Notes under the pieces: generated by a model
The model's input: only the letters and a program-made list of their open reading frames with translations
Databases searched by the model: none
Told to the model about the DNA's origin: nothing
Position numbers and translations under genes: made by a program
NCBI RefSeq assembly: GCF_007176755.1
Contig: NZ_BJTV01000003.1
Span: 1-64,000, forward strand
Source: Streptomyces sp. 1-11
Lineage (GTDB): Bacteria > Actinomycetota > Actinomycetes > Streptomycetales > Streptomycetaceae
Direction: 5' to 3'
DNA length: 64,000 nt
Shown: piece by piece, positions 45,961 through 55,820 of the stretch
How the letters are laid out: every line of letters starts with the position of its first letter
How positions within the stretch are numbered: the stretch's first letter is position 1

Positions 45961-47102
45961 TCGATGTCTCCCACCACGAAGAACATCGACCCCAGGATCG
46001 CCACCATGTCGGCCACCAGCGTCCCCGGCAGCAGTTCGGTCAGCGCCTGGATGTTGTTGAACGACGCCGAGCGCAGCTTCAGCCGGTACGGGGTCTTCTC
46101 GCCCTTGCTGACCAGGTAGTAGCCGTTGATCCCGAGCGGGTTCTCGGTCCACGCGTACGTGTGCCCCTCGGGCGCCTTCAGCACCTTCGGCAACCGCTGG
46201 TTGACCGGCCCCGGCGGCAGCTCGGCCAGCCGGTCCAGGCAGGCGTCGGCGAGGTCCAGCGCGTTGTGGGTCTGCTCCAGCAGGCACTCGAAGCGGGCCA
46301 GGCAGTCGCCCTCGTCCCGGGTGACGACCTTCAGGACGTCCTGGAGCTCGCCGTACGCCAGGTAGGGCTCGTCGCGGCGCAGGTCGAAGTCGACGCCCGA
46401 GCCGCGCGCGATGGGCCCGCTCACGCCGTAGGCGTGCACGGCCTCCGGCGCGAGCGCCCCCACGCCACGGGTGCGCCCGCGGAAGATCTCGTTGCCGAGC
46501 ACCAGGTCGTCGAAGACGTCCATGCGCGAGCGGACGGCGGCGACGGCGGCACGCGCGCGTGCCGCCCAACCGGCCGGCAGGTCCTCCTTGAGGCCGCCGA
46601 CGCGGTTGAACATGTAGTGCATGCGACCGCCGGAGACCTCCTCCATCACGTTCTGGAGCACCTCGCGCTCCCGGAACGCGTAGAACACCGGTGTGATCCC
46701 GCCCAGCTCCAGCGGGTACGACCCGAGGAACATCAGGTGGTTCAGCACCCGGTTCAGCTCGGCGAGCAGCGTGCGCGTCCACACCGCGCGCTCGGGGACC
46801 TCCATGCCGAGCATCCGCTCCACCGCGAGGACCACGCCCAGCTCGTTGGAGAACGCCGACAGCCAGTCGTGGCGGTTGGCGAGCATGATGATCTGCCGGT
46901 AGTCGCGCGCCTCGAACAGCTTCTCCGCGCCCCGGTGCATGTAGCCGATCACCGGCTCCGCGTGCTGGATGCGCTCGCCGTCCAGCACCAGCTTGAGCCG
47001 CAGCACGCCGTGCGTGGACGGATGCTGGGGGCCGATGTTGAGCACCATGTCGGTGCTCTCGGCGGCGCCGCCGACGCCGACCGTGGTCTCCGTCGCAGTC
47101 AT
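45954..47102 (-). CDS. NuoD-like NADH dehydrogenase 49-kDa subunit paralogue (orphan)
   Basis: A 382-aa protein of the complex I 49-kDa/NuoD family. The N-terminus [15 protein letters not shown] holds His31, equivalent to bovine His59. [15 protein letters not shown] holds Arg57 (bovine Arg85). Further on are [20 protein letters not shown] and the C-terminal [12 protein letters not shown]. The quinone-site tyrosine (bovine Tyr108, LDYVS) is Trp80 here (HDWLS). No other nuo genes are nearby, so it is a stand-alone paralogue. The next gene encodes a MidA-type methyltransferase. ATG 47102 is 32 bp from the divergent PH gene. Confidence 0.9.
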   Translation of the reverse strand: MTATETTVGVGGAAESTDMVLNIGPQHPSTHGVLRLKLVLDGERIQHAEPVIGYMHRGAEKLFEARDYRQIIMLANRHDWLSAFSNELGVVLAVERMLGMEVPERAVWTRTLLAELNRVLNHLMFLGSYPLELGGITPVFYAFREREVLQNVMEEVSGGRMHYMFNRVGGLKEDLPAGWAARARAAVAAVRSRMDVFDDLVLGNEIFRGRTRGVGALAPEAVHAYGVSGPIARGSGVDFDLRRDEPYLAYGELQDVLKVVTRDEGDCLARFECLLEQTHNALDLADACLDRLAELPPGPVNQRLPKVLKAPEGHTYAWTENPLGINGYYLVSKGEKTPYRLKLRSASFNNIQALTELLPGTLVADMVAILGSMFFVVGDIDK

Positions 47103-47133
47103 GGACCCAGTCTCCCCTACGTACGCTGGCCCC

Positions 47134-47637
47134 ATGGAGACGGGGAGCCCGGCGGGGACCGGGGTGGCGGGGGACGAACCGGTGTGGCGTGGCCTGCCGC
47201 CCGGGCTGCTGCGCATGCGCCGGCTGCTGCTGGTGGTGTGGACGGGCGTGCTCGTCCTGGCGGCGGGGCTGCTGCCCGGCCTGCTCGCGGGGCCCGCCTG
47301 GGCCGCCTTCGCGCTGCTGCCCCTGGCCCCGGCCGCGTGGGCCTGGCTGCTGCTGGGGCGCAACTGGCACTCCTGGCGGTACGCCGAGCGCGCCGACGAC
47401 CTGCTGATCCGCCACGGGGTCCTGTGGCGCGAGGAGACCGTGGTGCCGTACGGGCGGATGCAGCTCGTGGAGGTCACCTCCGGCCCCCTGGAGCGCCGCT
47501 TCGGGCTGGCCGGCGTCCAGCTCCACACCGCGGCAGCGGCGACCGACGCCGTCATCCCGGGCCTCGACCCGGCCGAGGCGGAACGGTTGCGCGACCGGCT
47601 CACCGAGCTGGGCGAGGCCCGGTCGGCGGGCCTGTGA
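47134..47637 (+). CDS. YdbS-like PH domain membrane protein
   Basis: A 167-aa protein. Two TM helices lie between 28 and 75 ([20 protein letters not shown]). A bPH_2 (DUF304) domain follows: [40 protein letters not shown]. -10 TACGCT (47122-47127) ends 6 nt before the ATG. Its stop overlaps the next GTG (GTGA), so the two membrane proteins are co-translated, as in the YdbS-YdbT pair of Bacillus. Confidence 0.86.
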   Translation: METGSPAGTGVAGDEPVWRGLPPGLLRMRRLLLVVWTGVLVLAAGLLPGLLAGPAWAAFALLPLAPAAWAWLLLGRNWHSWRYAERADDLLIRHGVLWREETVVPYGRMQLVEVTSGPLERRFGLAGVQLHTAAAATDAVIPGLDPAEAERLRDRLTELGEARSAGL

Positions 47638-48959
47638 CGGCCCCGGTCCCCGGCGGCGGGCCGGACGCCCCGCCGGTCGCCGAGCGGCGGCTGCACCCCG
47701 TCACACCGTTCCGGCGGGCCTGGGCGCCGGTCGCCGTGCTCGCCGGCTGGGCCGTGCACGACCCGAACGCGGCGCAGGAGCAGCTGGCGAGGCTGACCGG
47801 CACCATGCTGCTCATCGGGCTCAGCGTGCTGGTCCCGGCGGCCGGTCTGTACGGCTTCCTGTCCTGGTGGTTCACGCACTTCGCGGTCACCGGCGGCGAA
47901 CTGCGCATCCGCACCGGCCTGTTGTTCCGGCGCACCGCGCACATCCGGCTGGAGCGCATCCAGGCGGTCGACGTCACCCGCCCGCTCCTCGCGCGCGTGG
48001 CGGGGGTGGCCAAGCTCCGCATCGACGTGGTCGGCGCCGCCAAGAAGGACGAACTCGCCTTCCTGGGCGAGCGGGAGGCGCGCGCCCTGCGCGCGGAACT
48101 GCTCGCGCGCGCGGCGGGCTTCGCCCCCGGGACGGCGCGGGAGGTCGGCGAGGCGCCGGCGCGGGAACTGCTGCACGTGCCCCCGCGCGCGCTCGCGCTC
48201 TCCCTGCTGCTGACGGGCGCCACCTGGGGCTCGCTGGCCGCCGCCCTGGTCGTACCGCCCCTGCTGTGGCTCGCCACGCACAGCGTGTGGACGGTCCTCG
48301 CCACCGCCCTGCCGCTGCTGGGCGCCGCGGGGGCCAGCAGCACGGGCCGGTTCGTCGCCGAGTACGACTGGTCGGTGAGCGAGTCGCCGGACGGGCTGCG
48401 CATCGACCGCGGGCTGCTCGACCGCGCGCACGAGACGGTCCCGCCAGGCCGGGTCCAGACGGTGCGGGTCGTGGAACCGCTGCTGTGGCGGCGGCCGGGC
48501 TGGGTGCGGGTCGAGCTGGACGTGGCCGGATCCGACAACTCGGTGCTCGTGCCGGTCGCCCCGCGCGCGGCCGCCGAGTCGGTCATAGCGCGCGTGCTGC
48601 CCGGTGCGGCCGTACCGGCGTCCCCGGTCCGGCCGCCGCGCCGGGCCCGCTGGTGCGTGCCGGTGTGGTGGCGCGGGCACGGTCTCGCGGTCACGGACAC
48701 GGTGTTCGCCGCCCGGCACGGCCTGCTGCGCCGCCGCCTGTCCCTGGTCCCGCACGCCAAGGTGCAGAGCGTACGGCTCACCCAGGGGCCCTGGGGACGG
48801 CTGTGGCGCCTCGCCGACGTGCACGTGGACACCGGGGCGGGCCGGACCGTCACGGCCCGGCTGCGCGACGCGGACGAGGCCGCCCGGCTGCTGGCCGCGC
48901 AGGCCGAGCGCTCGCGCACCGGCCGCCGGGACGCCCGCCCGGACCGCTGGATGGCCTGA
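47634..48959 (+). CDS. YdbT-like double PH domain membrane protein
   Basis: A 441-aa protein. Two TM pairs alternate with bPH_2 domains: residues about 80-150 ([20 protein letters not shown], then [19 protein letters not shown]), then [20 protein letters not shown], and a third copy [20 protein letters not shown] near 360. Coupled to the smaller YdbS-like gene. The Bacillus pair is linked to resistance to envelope-targeting bacteriocins; the role here is inferred only. Confidence 0.86.
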   Translation: MTAPVPGGGPDAPPVAERRLHPVTPFRRAWAPVAVLAGWAVHDPNAAQEQLARLTGTMLLIGLSVLVPAAGLYGFLSWWFTHFAVTGGELRIRTGLLFRRTAHIRLERIQAVDVTRPLLARVAGVAKLRIDVVGAAKKDELAFLGEREARALRAELLARAAGFAPGTAREVGEAPARELLHVPPRALALSLLLTGATWGSLAAALVVPPLLWLATHSVWTVLATALPLLGAAGASSTGRFVAEYDWSVSESPDGLRIDRGLLDRAHETVPPGRVQTVRVVEPLLWRRPGWVRVELDVAGSDNSVLVPVAPRAAAESVIARVLPGAAVPASPVRPPRRARWCVPVWWRGHGLAVTDTVFAARHGLLRRRLSLVPHAKVQSVRLTQGPWGRLWRLADVHVDTGAGRTVTARLRDADEAARLLAAQAERSRTGRRDARPDRWMA

Positions 48960-48980
48960 GCCGGGCGGCCGCCGCGCACG

Positions 48981-49018
48981 ACGGAGCCCGGCGCCCCCCG
49001 CGGGGTGCCGGGCTCCGT
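48981..49018. terminator. Bidirectional terminator after the PH-domain genes
   Basis: 17-bp stem ACGGAGCCCGGCGCCCC / GGGGTGCCGGGCTCCGT with one mismatch and loop CCGC, between convergent genes. Confidence 0.7.
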
Positions 49019-49039
49019 TCCGTGGGCCGCCGCGGCGGC

Positions 49040-50401
49040 TCAGGAGGCCGCGCTGCGCAGCCCCTGGATGTCGATCTGTTCCGTCTCGTCGTGCGCGGTC
49101 AGGTCGATGACCTGGCCGACGCCGCGCGCCCCCTCGTCGGCGGGCTTGAACTCGGCCTCGGCCTCGGCCTTGTGCAGCGCGAGGGCCTCCTGCCCGACGA
49201 CGTCCGCCAGGTCCTCGTTCTGCACCGAGTCCAGCGCACCGGACGGGGTGTCCTTGTGGGTGCCGAAGAAGTCGAACCCGCCCTCGACCGCGGGACGCCG
49301 GGCGGGCGCGGCCGGTACGACGGCCACCGCGGTCGGCACCGTGAAGTGCCCCGCGGGCTGCTGCCCGGCGGACCTGGCGGGCTCGGCCGGCGCCGGCGGG
49401 GCGGCGGCCGGGCGCGCGTGCTCGCCGGCCGCCGAGGACTTCCCCTGTCCCTCGTCCTCCTGGACGGCGCCTTCGCCGCGGGGAGCGCCGGCCGCTTCGG
49501 TCAGGCCGTCCCGGGCGCCCTCTCCTTTGGCGGCCGCGCCGGGCGGCACGGGCCCGGCGGACCGGGGCCCGGCCGACGGCTCGACCGACGGCTCGGCGGG
49601 CGACCCGGCGACGGTCCCGGCGCCGGCGGCAGGCCTGCCGGGGGCCGCGGCCGCGGGCTTCGCGGGGGCCCCGGTGTCCGCTTCCGCGGGAGCGCCGGCC
49701 CCGGGCTTCGCCGGGGCTTCGGTCCCGGCCTCCGGCCGGGCAGGGGCGCCGGCCTCGAACCGGGCCAGTGCCGTCGCGGCCCGCAGGTAGAGCCGGGAGC
49801 CCTCGGGCGAGAAGACGGCGCGGGGCTCCGGCTTCTCTACCTCGGCCGGGTCCGCCGTCGCCGCCGTCCCGGAAGCCTGGGGAGTCTCGGGCGGCTCGGG
49901 CTCCGCGCTGCGCGCGGGCGGCAGCGCGAGCGCGCCGGACGGCTCGGCCGCCTCGATCTCCAGCAGCCGGCGCCCCTCCAGGGCGCTCGCCCGCTCGGTC
50001 TCGGCGGTCGCGTAACGGCGCAGCAGGGCCGCGTGCTCGTTGCGCAGCCCGGCCAGCTCGGCGCGCTTGGCGCGCAGCCGCCGCTCGAGCTTGGTGCGCA
50101 GCTCCCGCGACTCCTCCAGGTCGGTCTCCAGTTCGGCGACCCGCTCCTCGAAGCGCCACTCGTCGCCGGCACGCGCGCGTGTGAGGTCGGCGACCTGCTT
50201 GCCCGCCTGGGTGTCCCAGCGGCGCATCACGAAGGCGCCGGCGAGGGCGGTCGCCGCGGCGGCCGCGGCCAGCACCCGCAACACGGTGGCCTCGGAGAAC
50301 ACCCAAGGACCCAGCGCGCAGACGACGGAGACGCCGGCGATGGCCGACGGCGGCAACAGCCGGTGCAGAGGCGGTGAATGGCGGTGGCGTCCACGTGGCA
50401 T
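49040..50401 (-). CDS. Membrane coiled-coil protein with long Ala/Pro-rich region
   Basis: About 453 aa from ATG 50401; minus-strand TAAGTT 7 nt upstream suggests a leaderless transcript. Two TM helices lie within residues 18-58. A coiled coil runs about 80-140 ([20 protein letters not shown]). A long low-complexity Ala/Pro/Gly/Glu region follows to about 370. The C-terminus is ordered and acidic ([20 protein letters not shown], then [19 protein letters not shown]). It may be a cytoskeletal or cell-envelope scaffold; no family recognised. Confidence 0.7.
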   Translation of the reverse strand: MPRGRHRHSPPLHRLLPPSAIAGVSVVCALGPWVFSEATVLRVLAAAAAATALAGAFVMRRWDTQAGKQVADLTRARAGDEWRFEERVAELETDLEESRELRTKLERRLRAKRAELAGLRNEHAALLRRYATAETERASALEGRRLLEIEAAEPSGALALPPARSAEPEPPETPQASGTAATADPAEVEKPEPRAVFSPEGSRLYLRAATALARFEAGAPARPEAGTEAPAKPGAGAPAEADTGAPAKPAAAAPGRPAAGAGTVAGSPAEPSVEPSAGPRSAGPVPPGAAAKGEGARDGLTEAAGAPRGEGAVQEDEGQGKSSAAGEHARPAAAPPAPAEPARSAGQQPAGHFTVPTAVAVVPAAPARRPAVEGGFDFFGTHKDTPSGALDSVQNEDLADVVGQEALALHKAEAEAEFKPADEGARGVGQVIDLTAHDETEQIDIQGLRSAAS

Positions 50402-50496
50402 GGCCAGAAACTTACCGCGCGTAGGCGAATCATGGGTCCCCGCCCCGTAAAAACACAGCCACACCGAAAGCTTCGGTGGTCCCGTGGGCACCGGGC

Positions 50497-51627
50497 TCAG
50501 CGGTCGCTCAGCCGTCCGCTGAGCCACTGCAGCGCCGCCGGGATCTCACGGCGCCAGGTGTTGAAGTTGTGGCCCCCGCTGTCCAGGATGATCGACGAGA
50601 CCCGGGTCCGGTTCGTGGCCTTCACGCGCGCGATGAACCTCAGCGTGTCCCGGTAGTCGTGCTCGCCGACCCGGCTGCTGGTGACGAGCAGTGAGGTGTC
50701 GGGCGCCGGGGCGTGCTTGAGGAGCCACCACAGGTCGGAGCGGTTGCGCAGGTTCCGGTCGCCGTGGAAGAGGTCTCCGGTCGTGGGGTCGATCGGCGCC
50801 CTGTAGTACGGCGACAGACCCACGCCGGCCGCGTACACGTCCGGGTGGTGCATGGCCAGCTTCAGCGCGCAGTAGCCGCCGGTGGAGTCGCCGATGACGC
50901 CCCAGCTGCCGGGCCGTCTGCCCACCCGGTAGTGGGCGAGCACGGCCTCGGGGAGGTCCTTGGCGAAGAACGTCTCCGTCTGCGGACCGCCCGGCACGTC
51001 CACGCACTCGGTGTCGCGCGGCGGCGCCACGGTCGGCCGCAGCATCACCAGGATCATCGGCTGCCCCCGCCCGTCCTTGGCCAGCTCCTGCGCCGTGCGC
51101 GGGTAGTTCAGCTTGTCGACCAGCGCCTGCGCCGTACCGGGGTAGCCGGTCAGCACGACCGCCGCCGGGAACGTACGCGTGCGGTAGCGCGGCTGGAAGT
51201 ACTCGGGGGGCAGGTACACGTACGCCGGTGAGGCGATGCGGGATGCGCGGCCCACGATGTCGACCCGCTGTATCCGCCCGGCCGCCCCGGGAGCGGAGGC
51301 CCCCGTCACGCCCGGCACCGGGGAGGTGGAGAGCACCTGCAGCGGCCCGCCGGAGCCGCCGCCCGAGGTGTGGTCGACGACGACCCCCTGCTCGGTCTGC
51401 CGGCCGAACAGGTCCGCCCAGTCCGCGTAGAAGCCGAAGACCTGGTTGGCGCCGATCCCCAGGGAGGCGAGGAGGGCGAGCTGGGTGGCCAGCAGCAGAC
51501 CGACGCGTCCGCTGACGGACCGCCAGCTCCGTCTGGCCAGCCGGGGCCACAGCCACACCGTGGCGACGAACAGCGCCACGGCGAGCATGACCGCCAGCGC
51601 CAGCACCTTGTTGCTCGTGAGACCCAT
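50497..51627 (-). CDS. Membrane-anchored alpha/beta hydrolase (Ag85-like esterase family)
   Basis: A 376-aa protein. Two N-terminal TM segments (VLALAVMLAVALFVATVWLW and GLLLATQLALLASLGIGANQ) precede the hydrolase. The nucleophile elbow is GVIGDSTGGYCALKLA (GxSxG). GVGLSPYYRAPID and a C-terminal His in LDSGGHNFNTW complete a plausible triad. The fold resembles esterase D/mycolyltransferase proteins. It is divergent from the MprF-like gene and is a likely envelope enzyme. Confidence 0.84.
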   Translation of the reverse strand: MGLTSNKVLALAVMLAVALFVATVWLWPRLARRSWRSVSGRVGLLLATQLALLASLGIGANQVFGFYADWADLFGRQTEQGVVVDHTSGGGSGGPLQVLSTSPVPGVTGASAPGAAGRIQRVDIVGRASRIASPAYVYLPPEYFQPRYRTRTFPAAVVLTGYPGTAQALVDKLNYPRTAQELAKDGRGQPMILVMLRPTVAPPRDTECVDVPGGPQTETFFAKDLPEAVLAHYRVGRRPGSWGVIGDSTGGYCALKLAMHHPDVYAAGVGLSPYYRAPIDPTTGDLFHGDRNLRNRSDLWWLLKHAPAPDTSLLVTSSRVGEHDYRDTLRFIARVKATNRTRVSSIILDSGGHNFNTWRREIPAALQWLSGRLSDR

Positions 51628-51730
51628 GGGCTGTTACCGCGCTTTCCGCCCGCGCGCGCCCGCAACGTTTCGTCGCGAGGGCTTGCCCGGGGCTTTCCTT
51701 GGCCTTTGACCCGGCTTTTCCGAGGGGAGT

Positions 51731-51757
51731 GAACCTCTCCTCCCGAGACACCGTCCT
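51731..51757 (+). promoter_or_regulatory. ECF (SigE-type) promoter of the MprF-like gene
   Basis: GAACC (51731-51735) and CGTCCT (51752-51757) are separated by 16 nt, matching the AAC ... CGTC arrangement of ECF promoters recognised by SigE-type factors. The predicted start site is about 65 nt upstream of ATG 51829. Confidence 0.65.
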
Positions 51758-51828
51758 AGAGGGCGCAATGTCGCCGGATGCCCCGATCGGCACCGGGTTC
51801 AAGGTCTCTCGCAGAACTACGGGATGCG

Positions 51829-53667
51829 ATGTCTGTCAGGATAGATGGGGAATTGTCGGGCGGGGTTCCGGGCCGATCGAGCCGGGCGCGGCGCATCCTG
51901 CGCGGCCCGCGCCCCGAGGCCGTCCCCACCCTGGTCGCCAGGGCGTGCGCCGTCGTGGGCGTCCTGGACATCGCCGCGGGCGTCTTCCCGCGCTTCCGCC
52001 ACAGCCGCATGCACGCCCTGGCCGAAGTACTGCCCGGCTCCTTCGGACCCTTCGCCGCGGCCCTGTCGCTGAGCGCCGGCGTGCTGTTGCTGCTGCTCGC
52101 GCACGGGCTCAGGCGGCGCAAGCGCCGGGCGTGGCGGGCCGCGGTCGCGCTCCTCCCGGCAGGCGCGGTGGCCCAGTTCGTCTACCGGCACTCCCTCCTC
52201 GGCGTGCTCATAGCGGTGGCGCTGCTGGTGCCGCTGCTGCGCCACCGCGACGAGTTCGCCGCCCTGCCCGACCCCCGCAGCCGCTGGCGCGCACTGGCCA
52301 ACTTCGTCCTGATGAGCGCCGGTTCACTCGCCCTCGGCCTGGTCATCGTCAGCGTCCACCCGAACCGCACGATCGGCGACCCGAGCCTCGCCGACCGGCT
52401 GACCCACGTCCTGTACGGACTGTTCGGCTTCGAGGGCCCGGTGGACTACGCCGGCAACACCTCGTGGACCGTCGCCTTCTCCCTGGGCGCGCTCGGCTGG
52501 CTCACCACGGCCACCACCGTCTACCTGGCCTTCCGCCCCGAACACCCGGCCGCCCGCCTCACCGAGGAGGACGAGGCCAGGCTGCGCGCGCTGCTGCACC
52601 GGCACGGCCGCCGCGACTCCCTCGGCCACTTCGCGCTGCGCCGCGACAAGGCCGTCGTCTTCTCGCCCAGCGGCAAGGCGGCCGTCACCTACCGCGTCGT
52701 CTCCGGCGTGATGCTCGCCAGCGGCGACCCGATCGGCGACGTCGAGGCCTGGCCCGGGGCCATCGAGCGCTTCATGGACGAGGCCAGGGCGCACTCCTGG
52801 ACCCCGGCCGTCATGGGCTGCTCCGAGACCGGCGGCGAGGTGTGGACCCGGGAGACCGGCCTCGACGCCCTGGAACTGGGCGACGAGGCGGTGGTCGACG
52901 TGGCGGATTTCTCGCTGGCCGGACGCGCGATGCGCAACGTGCGCCAGATGGTCAAGCGCATCGAGCGGGCCGGCTACGAGACCCGGGTACGGCGCATCCG
53001 TGACCTCGGCGACGCCGAACTGGAACGCATCCGCCGGGCCGCGGAGGACTGGCGCGGCACCGACACCGAACGCGGCTTCTCCATGGCCCTCGGCCGCATC
53101 GGCGACCCCGCCGACGGCGACTGCCTGATCGCCACCGCCCACAAGGCCGAGGAGCAGCCCGGCGAGTACGGCGACCTCAAGGCGATCCTGCACTTCGTCC
53201 CCTGGGGCGAGGACGGCGTCTCGCTGGACCTCATGCGGCGCGACCGCGCCGCCGACCCCGGCATGAACGAACTGCTGATCGTCGCCGCCCTGCAGGCCGC
53301 CCCGAGGTTCGGCGTCACCCGGGTCTCGCTGAACTTCGCGATGTTCCGCTCCGCCCTCGCGCGCGGGGAGAAGATCGGCGCGGGTCCGGTGCTGCGCGCC
53401 TGGCGCGGGCTGCTGGTCTTCCTCTCCCGCTGGTTCCAGATCGAGTCGCTGTACAAGTTCAACGCCAAGTTCCAGCCCCGCTGGGAACCCCGCTTCGTCG
53501 TCTACCGCGCCTCGGCCGACCTGCCCCGCATCGGCTTCGCCGCCATGCAGGCCGAGGGGTTCGTCGACCTCGCGCTGCCGCTGCCGCGCTTCCTGCGCCG
53601 GCGCGGGGCCGCCGTCCGGCGCCCCTGCGCGCACACGGTCACGGAGCACGACATGCGGGCGGCGTGA
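51829..53667 (+). CDS. MprF/LysX-like phosphatidylglycerol lysyltransferase (DUF2156)
   Basis: A 612-aa membrane protein. About five to six TM helices in the first 240 residues are followed by a C-terminal GNAT-like DUF2156 synthase domain: GDPIGDVEAWPGAIERFMDE, MVKRIERAGYETRVRRIRDL, FVPWGEDGVSLDLMRRDRAA, LYKFNAKFQPRWEPRFVVY. Such enzymes add lysine (or another amino acid) from aminoacyl-tRNA to phosphatidylglycerol and lower antimicrobial peptide binding. ATG 51829 is preferred; ATG 51778 is in frame. The SigE-type promoter ties it to the envelope stress response. Confidence 0.85.
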   Translation: MSVRIDGELSGGVPGRSSRARRILRGPRPEAVPTLVARACAVVGVLDIAAGVFPRFRHSRMHALAEVLPGSFGPFAAALSLSAGVLLLLLAHGLRRRKRRAWRAAVALLPAGAVAQFVYRHSLLGVLIAVALLVPLLRHRDEFAALPDPRSRWRALANFVLMSAGSLALGLVIVSVHPNRTIGDPSLADRLTHVLYGLFGFEGPVDYAGNTSWTVAFSLGALGWLTTATTVYLAFRPEHPAARLTEEDEARLRALLHRHGRRDSLGHFALRRDKAVVFSPSGKAAVTYRVVSGVMLASGDPIGDVEAWPGAIERFMDEARAHSWTPAVMGCSETGGEVWTRETGLDALELGDEAVVDVADFSLAGRAMRNVRQMVKRIERAGYETRVRRIRDLGDAELERIRRAAEDWRGTDTERGFSMALGRIGDPADGDCLIATAHKAEEQPGEYGDLKAILHFVPWGEDGVSLDLMRRDRAADPGMNELLIVAALQAAPRFGVTRVSLNFAMFRSALARGEKIGAGPVLRAWRGLLVFLSRWFQIESLYKFNAKFQPRWEPRFVVYRASADLPRIGFAAMQAEGFVDLALPLPRFLRRRGAAVRRPCAHTVTEHDMRAA

Positions 53668-53761
53668 GCTCCGCGCCCCGCGGCCCGGGCTTGCGGGCCG
53701 CCCCGTCCGGCACCGGCGCCACCGCGCGTTCCGGGCCCCTCCCTGGGCCTACGCTGAAGGT

Positions 53762-54676
53762 ATGAACAACCTCAGCGGGCGCGGCCGAGTGGCAGGCCTT
53801 CCGGCATGGGACCGGTGCGCGGTCATGGGAGTCGTGAACGTGACCCCCGATTCCTTCTCCGACGGCGGCCGCTGGTTCGACACGGGCGCCGCCGTCAAGC
53901 ACGGACTGGAACTGGTCGCCCAGGGCGCGGACCTGGTCGACGTCGGCGGCGAGTCCACCCGCCCGGGCGCCACCCGCGTCGACGAGGACGAGGAACTCAG
54001 GCGCGTCATCCCCGTCGTCCGCGGTCTCGCCTCCGAGGGCGTCGTCGTCTCCGTCGACACCATGCGCGCGCGTGTCGCCGAACAGTCCCTCACGGCCGGC
54101 GCCGCCCTGGTCAACGACGTCAGCGGCGGCCTGGCCGACCCCGCGATGATCCCCGTGGTCGCCGCCGCGGGGGCTCCCTTCGTCGTCATGCACTGGCGCG
54201 GCTTCCTGGAGGGCGGCAACGTCCGGGGCGCCTACCAGGACGTCGTGGCCGAGGTCGTCGACGAACTGCGCACGCGCGTGGAGGCCGTGCTGGCGGGCGG
54301 CATCGCCCCCGACCGCGTCGTCGTCGACCCCGGACTCGGCTTCTCCAAGGAGGCCGGGCACGACCTCACCCTCCTCGCCCACCTCGACCGGCTGCGCGCC
54401 CTCGGCCACCCGCTGCTCGTCGCCGCCTCCCGCAAGCGGTTCCTCGGCCGCGTCCTCGCGGGCCCGGAGGGCGCGCCGCCGCCGGCCCGCGAACGCGACG
54501 CCGCCACCGCCGCCGTCTCCGCGCTCGCCGCACAGGCCGGCGCCTGGGCGGTGCGCGTGCACGAGGTGCGCGCCACCGCCGACGCGGTACGGGTCGCACG
54601 CGCCGTGGAGGAGGCTCGCACGGAACGGTCCGCGCCGGGCGCGGGCGGCGAGCGCGGGGCGGAAGGAACCCGGTGA
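53762..54676 (+). CDS. folP: Dihydropteroate synthase
   Basis: A 304-aa enzyme joining pABA to dihydropterin pyrophosphate, the sulfonamide target. AVMGVVNVTPDSFSDGG, LVDVGGESTRPGATRVDEDEE, LVNDVSGG and VVDPGLGFSKEAGHD are all standard. GAAGG lies just before the ATG. It is the first gene of a folate cluster. The C-terminal 40 residues are Ala/Arg/Gly-rich and beyond the usual fold. Confidence 0.96.
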   Translation: MNNLSGRGRVAGLPAWDRCAVMGVVNVTPDSFSDGGRWFDTGAAVKHGLELVAQGADLVDVGGESTRPGATRVDEDEELRRVIPVVRGLASEGVVVSVDTMRARVAEQSLTAGAALVNDVSGGLADPAMIPVVAAAGAPFVVMHWRGFLEGGNVRGAYQDVVAEVVDELRTRVEAVLAGGIAPDRVVVDPGLGFSKEAGHDLTLLAHLDRLRALGHPLLVAASRKRFLGRVLAGPEGAPPPARERDAATAAVSALAAQAGAWAVRVHEVRATADAVRVARAVEEARTERSAPGAGGERGAEGTR

Positions 54677-55212
54677 GCGCCCCCCACACCGACGTCGAAC
54701 AGGTGGAGGCCGCCAACACCGCCTTCTACGAGGCGATGGAACGCGGGGACTTCGAGGAGCTGTCCTCCCTCTGGCTCGTCCCCGCCGACCTCGGCGTCGA
54801 CGAGGAGTACCACGACCCGGCCGACTCCGGCGTGGTCTCCTGCGTCCACCCCGGCTGGCCCGTGCTCACCGGCCGCGCCGAGGTCCTCAGGTCGTACGCG
54901 CTGATCATGGCGAACACCGACTACATCCAGTTCTTCCTCACCGACGTGCACGTCTCGGTCACCGGTGACACCGCCCTGGTGACCTGCACCGAGAACATCC
55001 TCAGCGGCGGCCCGGCCCCCGAGGACGGCGCCGAGCTCGGCCCGCTGCTCGGCCAGCTCGTCGTCGCCACGAACGTCTTCCGCCGCACCCCCACCGGCTG
55101 GAAGCTCTGGTCCCACCACGCCTCGCCGGTGCTCACCGAGACCGACGAGGAGGACGAGAACGGCGAGGAAGGTGTCAATGGGGTGAATCCGGACGACGAC
55201 CCCCTGATCTGA
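54673..55212 (+). CDS. NTF2-like (SnoaL-type) domain protein
   Basis: A 179-aa protein. GTG 54673 overlaps the folP stop (GTGA) and has GGAAGG upstream. EQVEAANTAFYEAMERGDFE opens an NTF2-like fold; CVHPGWPVLTGRAEVLRSYA and LVVATNVFRRTPTGWKLWSH follow. The tail is acidic. It is conserved between folP and folB in Streptomyces and related genera from memory. The role in folate synthesis is unproven. Confidence 0.84.
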   Translation: MSAPHTDVEQVEAANTAFYEAMERGDFEELSSLWLVPADLGVDEEYHDPADSGVVSCVHPGWPVLTGRAEVLRSYALIMANTDYIQFFLTDVHVSVTGDTALVTCTENILSGGPAPEDGAELGPLLGQLVVATNVFRRTPTGWKLWSHHASPVLTETDEEDENGEEGVNGVNPDDDPLI

Positions 55213-55460
55213 ACGGCCGCGCGCGGCACGGCGGCCCAGAAGTGGTTGGAATCACGAAACGGGGGGTAGGTGCGGCTACCAGCCCCTGACGCGGCCGGGT
55301 TCCCCAGGGAGAACACGCGGTGAAACCTCCGGGTCCCGGCCCGGCCCGCGCCCCGGTGCCCCGGGTGTGTCGGCGCCCGCAGGTAGATTCGTCCATGGCC
55401 GGTGTGCCGTCCGCATGTGGCACCGTCCGGCCGTTCCCGACGATTGCAGGAGTGATTCGC

Positions 55461-55820
55461 GTGGATCGTGTCGCGCTGCGCGGCCTGAAGGCCCGCGGGT
55501 ACCACGGCGTGTTCCCCAAGGAACGCGAGGAGGGCCAGACCTTCCTCGTCGACCTCGTCCTCGGCCTGGACACCCGGCCGGCCGCCGCCGACGACGACCT
55601 CACCAGGACGGTGCACTACGGCATCGTCGCGGAGGAGGTCGTGGCCGTCGTGGAGGGCGAGCCGGTGAACCTCATCGAGACCCTCGCGGAGCGGATCGCC
55701 CAGACCTGCCTGAAGCACGAAGGGGTCCTGGAGGTCGAGGTCTGCGTCCACAAGCCGGACGCTCCGATCACCGTCCCCTTCGACGACGTGACCGTCACCA
55801 TCACCCGGAGCCGAGTATGA
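55461..55820 (+). CDS. folB: Dihydroneopterin aldolase
   Basis: A 119-aa enzyme converting dihydroneopterin to hydroxymethyl-dihydropterin. RVALRGLKARGYHGVFPKER carries the substrate-binding region with Tyr; LIETLAERIAQTCL and VCVHKPDAPI complete the T-fold. GTG 55461 has AGGAG 8 nt upstream and gives the normal length. Its TGA overlaps the folK ATG. Confidence 0.95.
   Translation: MDRVALRGLKARGYHGVFPKEREEGQTFLVDLVLGLDTRPAAADDDLTRTVHYGIVAEEVVAVVEGEPVNLIETLAERIAQTCLKHEGVLEVEVCVHKPDAPITVPFDDVTVTITRSRV

Noticed and set aside
45954..50306. 1450-residue minus-strand frame containing the NuoD-like protein at its end
   Set aside because: Only the last 382 codons are coding; the rest is antisense to the PH-domain genes.
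51628..51730. A second SigE-type promoter for the divergent esterase
   Set aside because: No AAC ... CGTC pair with suitable spacing was found on the minus strand.
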